Assembly (NCBI GenBank): GCA_026018925.1
Contig: JAKSZU010000008.1
Span: 60,907,027-60,971,026 of the forward strand
Direction of reading: 5' to 3'
Length of the DNA: 64,000 bases
From: Tupaia tana
Taxonomy: Eukaryota; Chordata; Mammalia; Scandentia; Tupaiidae
A model generated the notes under the pieces. It ran no database searches. It saw only the letters and a list, made by a program, of their open reading frames with translations, and was not told where the DNA came from. Positions 62,161-64,000 of this stretch are shown piece by piece. A program made the translations under genes and the position numbers. How positions within the stretch are numbered: position 1 is the first letter of the stretch; each line of letters begins with the position of its first letter.

Positions 62161-63548
62161 AAAGAATGTGATAACCTTAAAATTGTTTTGTGTACCTGCT
62201 GCATAATTGATGTTTTCATAATGAGATTAAGCAATTGTAGAGGATGTCTGCCATTACTATATTATATATATTGAAATTTAAAATTGAAACTGTTAATTTG
62301 ATCCATTAAAATCTAAACATCAAAACAGTTTGTCCTCTACCATTATCCACTTAAAAACTACTTGGATATGCTTTTCTTTAACAGTTAGAAATTACTTTTT
62401 TTTTCTCTTTGAACTTGTATTTCCATTATACCTCCTTACAGAATATTATTATAAGACACTATATTTTTATCTCCTATTACAGTTCTTGGCAACTATTAAT
62501 AGATCTACTACTGTCTTCAAAAGTTCATAGAAAATGATAAAAAATGATGCATGAATTTCAAAAATTTTTGCCCAAAAATAAACCTATACTTTAATTTCAT
62601 TTTTCCATAAATTTTTTGAAATATCTTTGTACTTATACATTTAGCTAGCTGTATGTATGCATGTGTGTATACTTAAATTACATTTATTTTAAAATATTTC
62701 GGGACTGTTATCAAAATAGTGAAGGGTCTAAGGTTTTAACCCACTTGTAGGTTCATAAGTTATCCTGCTTTAGTTTGAGGCACAGTGGAAGAAAACCTGA
62801 GAGTCACAACAATAGCAATAATCAGAGAATAATATATGATTGAGCTCTTCATGCCTGCATTCCCACAAAGATTTGAAAACCAGGTGACCGCTGTACATGC
62901 CATGGCTTCTAATATAGAAAAAGAATCATGAATACAGGGAACCTGAATCTTTTTTAATGGAAAATAGCATGGTTAACCATTTAATGCTCTCTCTACCTTC
63001 TTAGACCATGCTTTGCTGTTTCCTGTGTTAACCTACTTGAATAGATACTGCTGAACAAAGGAATTCAGTGCCTCTTATCCAAAAGATAATTGTCTATCAG
63101 CAACTATATGGTTTCAAGTATGTATTATATGCAGAGGAAAAATTTATTTTTAATTAATAATAAAAATTATTAGTATACAATTGAACAAAACAACATAATG
63201 AATTGTTATAATTAATATTACATAAAAAGTAAAATTTCAAGAGAATTTGATATTTTAATGAGATAGATGGACTTTTCTTCCCCCGGTTAGTTTATGTATC
63301 CCTTGATGAATATTATTAACTGAAGGCATGAATAGGATTCAGCATCAGTTCTGCCCTTTCCATTTTCACTTTTCTTATACGTACAGAGGAACTTTATTTA
63401 TATGAAAGTTGATGAGACTGAAAAGAATTTTATTACGTCACTTTATTTTAAGTATGTTTTTATAGGTATTCCAGAAATTACATAATCATCTTTTATCAAA
63501 AGTATTTTTAGTGATCATCAGTGAAAAACTCCCTTAATATCTCATTGA

Positions 63549-63800
63549 GGGCCCAGCCTGGGTGGAACAGTTCATGGAATGCTGGGACGGTAGTGCTAAG
63601 GGCCACATGAGCATTCTTGGGTTCAGATCCCCAGGTCGGCCTGAAGACATGCCAGGCTAGTGCACAGGATCCTAAGGCACTGGAGTGCTGGGAAGGGAGG
63701 GTTGCAGTGTGGCAAGACTCTGTCAAACAGGTTTTTTTTTCTCTCTCTCTCCTGTGCGTATGTGCATGCGCATGTACTCATTATCATTAAAAAAATGAAA
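63549..63800 (+). repeat. SINE-like element, diverged
   Basis: Head GGGCCCAGCCTGGGTGGAAC, GGGTTCAGATCCCCAGG, AAGGGAGGGTTGCAGTGTGG, a CT-rich run and TACTCATTATCATTAAAAAA. The box-B-like element is displaced compared with family A. Confidence 0.55.
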
Positions 63801-64000
63801 ACTCTTGAGTTTTGTGGGAATCATTGAATTAGGACCCACCTGAGATACAAAAGGATTTATACACATTCTTTATAATTATTTCTTTTCTCAGTACCAGTCT
63901 TAGTTAGCCAGAAGTTCTAATACTTTAAAACATGTACAGTTATAAAATTTGAATGGGTTAGGATATGTCCTTCTCTTATAATTTAGAGAAAAAAAAAATG

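Larger units (their letters stand above)
61483..64000 (+). other. OXR1: OXR1 intron 8, 5' part
   Basis: It runs off the right edge. SINEs at 61896 and 63549. At 61490-61890 and 62165-63540 I recognise no repeat family and no conserved exon. Confidence 0.8.

Overview
The window is nuclear DNA from a placental mammal. It holds the 5' part of one protein-coding gene, OXR1 (oxidation resistance 1, a TLDc-family gene), on the + strand. Eight coding exons with GT-AG introns run from a CpG-island first exon (ATG at 13401) to an exon ending at 61482. Together they encode about the first 593 residues; the C-terminal TLDc domain lies beyond the right edge. Identification rests on recognising the exon products: the short alternative N-terminus, the LysM module, the GRAM-like segment and the long acidic linker.

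Layout. 1-12955: repeat-dense DNA upstream of this promoter, probably intron of longer OXR1 isoforms whose first exon would lie further left (inference). It holds half-L1 (ORF1-only LINE) copies in a row, opposed L1 ORF2 fragments, a MaLR LTR and many SINEs. 12955-13760: CpG island with a GC-box array, then exon 1. 13600-61313: seven introns filled with SINEs, L1 fragments, MIRs, a second MaLR LTR and two mariner-type MITEs. 61483-64000: start of intron 8. No rRNA, genuine tRNA gene, CRISPR array or second cellular gene was recognised.

The dominant repeat is a tRNA-derived SINE, called family A here. It is about 255 bp: a tRNA-like head with box-B-like motif, a GC-rich body with a C-run/G-run palindrome, a CT-rich stretch, a conserved end (CCCTATAGCAAAAACCTCTC) and an A tail. 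A short form of about 150 bp lacks most of the body. Families B and C are more diverged SINE types. Several family A copies have near-perfect target-site duplications and look young. I saw no Alu-, B1- or B2-like SINE, which argues against a higher primate or murid, but I cannot name the order.

How the parts relate: OXR1 is the only evident gene, and the rest is transposon-derived or unrecognised intron. SINEs in the gene body are mostly antisense to OXR1. I found no convincing undescribed gene system. The best second-look items are the ORF1-only LINE copies, the SINE palindrome and 5'-truncated copy, the paired MITEs, the MIR-containing duplication and the open 5' frame before the OXR1 start.
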